Below are positions 8,801-8,945 of a DNA stretch of 8,945 nt, one piece after another. Origin of the DNA: Saprospiraceae bacterium (GTDB lineage: Bacteria > Bacteroidota > Bacteroidia > Chitinophagales > Saprospiraceae); contig JADZFP010000306.1 of assembly GCA_020849825.1 (NCBI GenBank), forward strand, positions 1 through 8,945. The letters run 5' to 3'. The notes under the pieces were generated by a model. The model did no database searches and was not told where the DNA came from. It was given only the letters and a program-made list of their open reading frames with translations. Every line of letters begins with the position of its first letter. The stretch's first letter is position 1. The position numbers and the translations under genes are program-made.

Positions 8801-8943
8801 TAGAGGGCTTCCACTTTTTCGAGGGCGCTTTGCGGCAATCCGGCAGCGTCGAGGCTGTCGATCTCGGCCCACTGGGAGAGATAATCGCCGGTGTGGTAGT
8901 TGGCTGGCTGATCGAGAATGGGCGGCATAACCGGGGGGGGCGG
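2890..8943 (-). CDS. Bacterial alpha-2-macroglobulin family protein with thioester motif, 5'-partial
   Basis: A giant exported protease-trap-type protein with 2012 residues from the ATG at 8928 (numbering used here). The frame stays open to the window edge through PPPPV codons, and this ATG is followed by no signal peptide. Bacteroidota relatives are exported, often as lipoproteins, so the true start is probably outside. Layout: helical N-terminal region (about 10-355); macroglobulin-like strands (about 360-570); MG2 with TDRALYRPG (581-589); MG3 near 665-680 (EEYKRPRFEV); further MG domains with a Trp-rich patch (724-737); bait-region-domain-like part (about 955-1110); low-complexity bait-like linker (1171-1237); A2M domain (from about 1239, LNETVFFFPEMRTD); thioester domain with CSEQ (C1474, Q1477) and GGWAW (1573-1577); bacterial MG10-like C-terminus (about 1890-2012). 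Only four cysteines are visible (350, 1474, 1623, 1994), so disulfide-linked oligomers like human A2M are unlikely. The gene converges on the cco operon with no visible functional tie. Protease inhibition is inferred from the family. Confidence 0.96.
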   Translation of the reverse strand, partial: PPPPVMPPILDQPANYHTGDYLSQWAEIDSLDAAGLPQSALEKVEALYQRAKADRNQPQIVKTLMYRGKYAVMLDDAGMIKAIQLFEQEAKDAPVPERAILQSMLGEVYSTYLSNQIWVIRDRTPIPDGEGGDILTWSADQIERKALEYYNLSVDDEAALRAVPTDYLKDISLPGQQDTVAKTPLRTNLYDFLAHRALHHFTSERSYLTQPAYKFYLDGEQAFAPAETFIGAAFSTRDSTSGKWMAIRLYQKVIAAHIADKNTAALIDADLMRLEFAHNNSVRDDKDDLYDQALLALHKKHYDHPSDAEILYKHAQYLRYRETPAGAPKDNLRQAMSELQDAVRRHPDTYGAALCKSAIEEIGMHSLQVTVEEASLPNQPLLYQLEYKNLSKVWTKVVPVSAFGRWNESVDWEKQLDKLNSIRSVQQRVWTLNNPGDYYAHKTELSLEGLPVGHYVLMAAADESFSDKKGYVVFSEFTVTNLAPLRISERYAEKFVIAHRATGEPLAGVKGDFYKQEWDYNRSKTVFKHIGNAVSDQNGMVAFEQQTDFSPIAIFSLGKDTLYSGYFNNRRYSSDRPRQQEVRFFTDRALYRPGQTVYFKGLLFVRDEKDAPAIVANKSVEVKFFDVNNQEKGHLTLKSNEFGTFNGSFTAPTGGLTGQMRIMIPGTNGAAYFNVEEYKRPRFEVKFKPVEGAYRVDEMVTMTGEAKNYAGNAVDGAKVTYRVVRQARFPFWDWGWWKPMPWRSESMEIANGTTTTDANGNFDIKFTALPDRAIPKKEQPVFDYTVYADVTDINGETRSGQQGVSAGYVALTVAWGLGNDIEIDSLRNISLTTSNLAGQFQAAAGEITVQRLIAPKQFFKSRLWPKPDVWTLAETDYRRDFPEYPYREEDNPDQWGGPDFARPVPFNTASDKKVDLHGGRMETGYYRIILKTKDAYGTPVELKKVVRVWDKDVPQTRFEQPAASADKTVLEPGETARIHIGGRPVGLKFLFATRRGDAVENIRWITTNGAETIPLPINEADRGGLSVYAFTVYNNRVYVAANPLTLNVPWTNKQLSISYETFRDKLEPGQQEEWRIKISGPQKDRVAAEMVAAMYDASLDQFLPHGWAGVDWPTHYGSHWLTYQVAFGVNQGDTRYNVPRKTPDIPSRFYRSLNWFGFPMYGGFYFADGIRERQVMPSMAPAPAGGMPRKRKAAKDEEKMALMASESVAGEAEEAPSIEDQVLQQIEAGNVATAPPPPPALRSNLNETVFFFPEMRTDAEGNIILRFKMNEALTRWKFMAFAHTKTLQTALSTREVVTQKELMVITNPPRFLRAGDVIEFSAKVSNLSQEKLVGLAKLNLFDANTMEPVGPKMGLTSLKNDGLVPFTVEAGQSAPVSWKITVPVDYTGAVVWRVFAETKQFRDGEESTLPVVTNRMLVTETMPVTVRGGQSKTFNFDDFRTGLRNPNQATVRYTLEFTSNPAWYVVQSLPYLMEYPHECSEQIFSRYYANTLASSVTQKMPQIRRVYDQWKGTDAMKSNLSKNQELKYALLEETPWVLDAQSEEQQKQNIALLFDLNRMADEQARALNTLAERQSPAGGWAWFPGGRDSWYITQHIVAGFGHLQHLGAIDLQNDRRTADMVDKALGFCDARLEEHYREIEKAVAKGQTKWDDDHLDAMVIHYMYARSFFQFDRGSKIQAYYLDQAQKYWLGKGLYQEGMLALALHRAGRADAAQKIVASLRERARMKEELGMYWAFDWGYYWYQLPIETQALMVEVFDEVANDRKAVEELRIWLLKNKQTNRWESTKATAEAAYALLLHGDNWLGNTQTVQVQVGGKTLRPAEVEPGTGYFKQQWTGTEVKPSWSKVTVENPNSNLVWGAAYWQYFEDLDKISGFKKTPLTIVKQLYREENSPTGPKLIALDNGAQLHVGDKIKVRIEIRVDRAMEFVHLKDMRAAGFEPVNVLSSYRWQGGLGYYESTKDLATHFFIDYLPQGTYVFEYPLRVNHRGDMSNGVTTIQCMYAPEFTSHSEGIRVKVE

Positions 8944-8945
8944 GG
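8932..8945. repeat. G-rich low-complexity tract (G8) at the window edge inside the macroglobulin frame
   Basis: Plus-strand G8 (8933-8940), then C, then G4 to the edge. On the coding minus strand it reads as CCC/CCG proline codons immediately before the first ATG of the macroglobulin gene. It may encode a Pro-rich linker after a signal peptide. It may also be a slippage-prone or error-prone homopolymer that decides whether the N-terminus is in frame. Confidence 0.55.

Overview
The window looks like chromosomal DNA from a Bacteroidota bacterium, most likely a fairly GC-rich member of the Saprospiria/Cytophagia type. This is an inference from protein character: a CcoG with the Bacteroidota-style N-terminus, a CcoH/FixH followed by a TauE/SafE-like membrane protein, and a roughly 2000-residue alpha-2-macroglobulin of the Bacteroidota type. 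The gene starts also lack Shine-Dalgarno sequences. No mobile element, CRISPR array, tRNA or rRNA is visible.

Left part (about 1-2690, + strand): the end of a cytochrome cbb3 oxidase maturation operon. It runs ccoG (its start lies beyond the left edge), ccoH/fixH, then a six-helix TauE/SafE (DsbD_2-like) membrane protein, and closes with a strong intrinsic terminator. The structural genes ccoNOP would be expected upstream, outside the window. CcoG is a membrane ferredoxin linked to Cu(II) reduction, and CcoH is an assembly/stability factor. The third protein carries an HCxxMC motif that could handle copper, so the trio probably supplies copper and assembles the oxidase.

Middle (2624-2889): a 266-base convergent intergenic region. 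It holds the terminator, a C10 homopolymer, a short GNRA-loop hairpin and a long near-perfect inverted repeat built from GCAAAG units.

Right part (2890-8945, - strand): one giant gene for an alpha-2-macroglobulin family protein. It has a helical N-terminal region, macroglobulin domains with the TDRxLYRPG motif, a low-complexity bait-like linker, an A2M domain, a thioester domain with CSEQ in place of CGEQ, and a bacterial MG10-like C-terminal domain. The frame stays open to the right edge through a Pro-rich codon run over a G8/C8 tract. The real start, presumably with a signal peptide, therefore lies outside. The protein is probably an envelope-anchored protease trap.

I found no convincing undescribed multi-gene system here. 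The window is mostly ordinary core and envelope genes. The items most worth a second look are the bait-like linker, the inverted repeat and the copper-type motif in the third operon gene.
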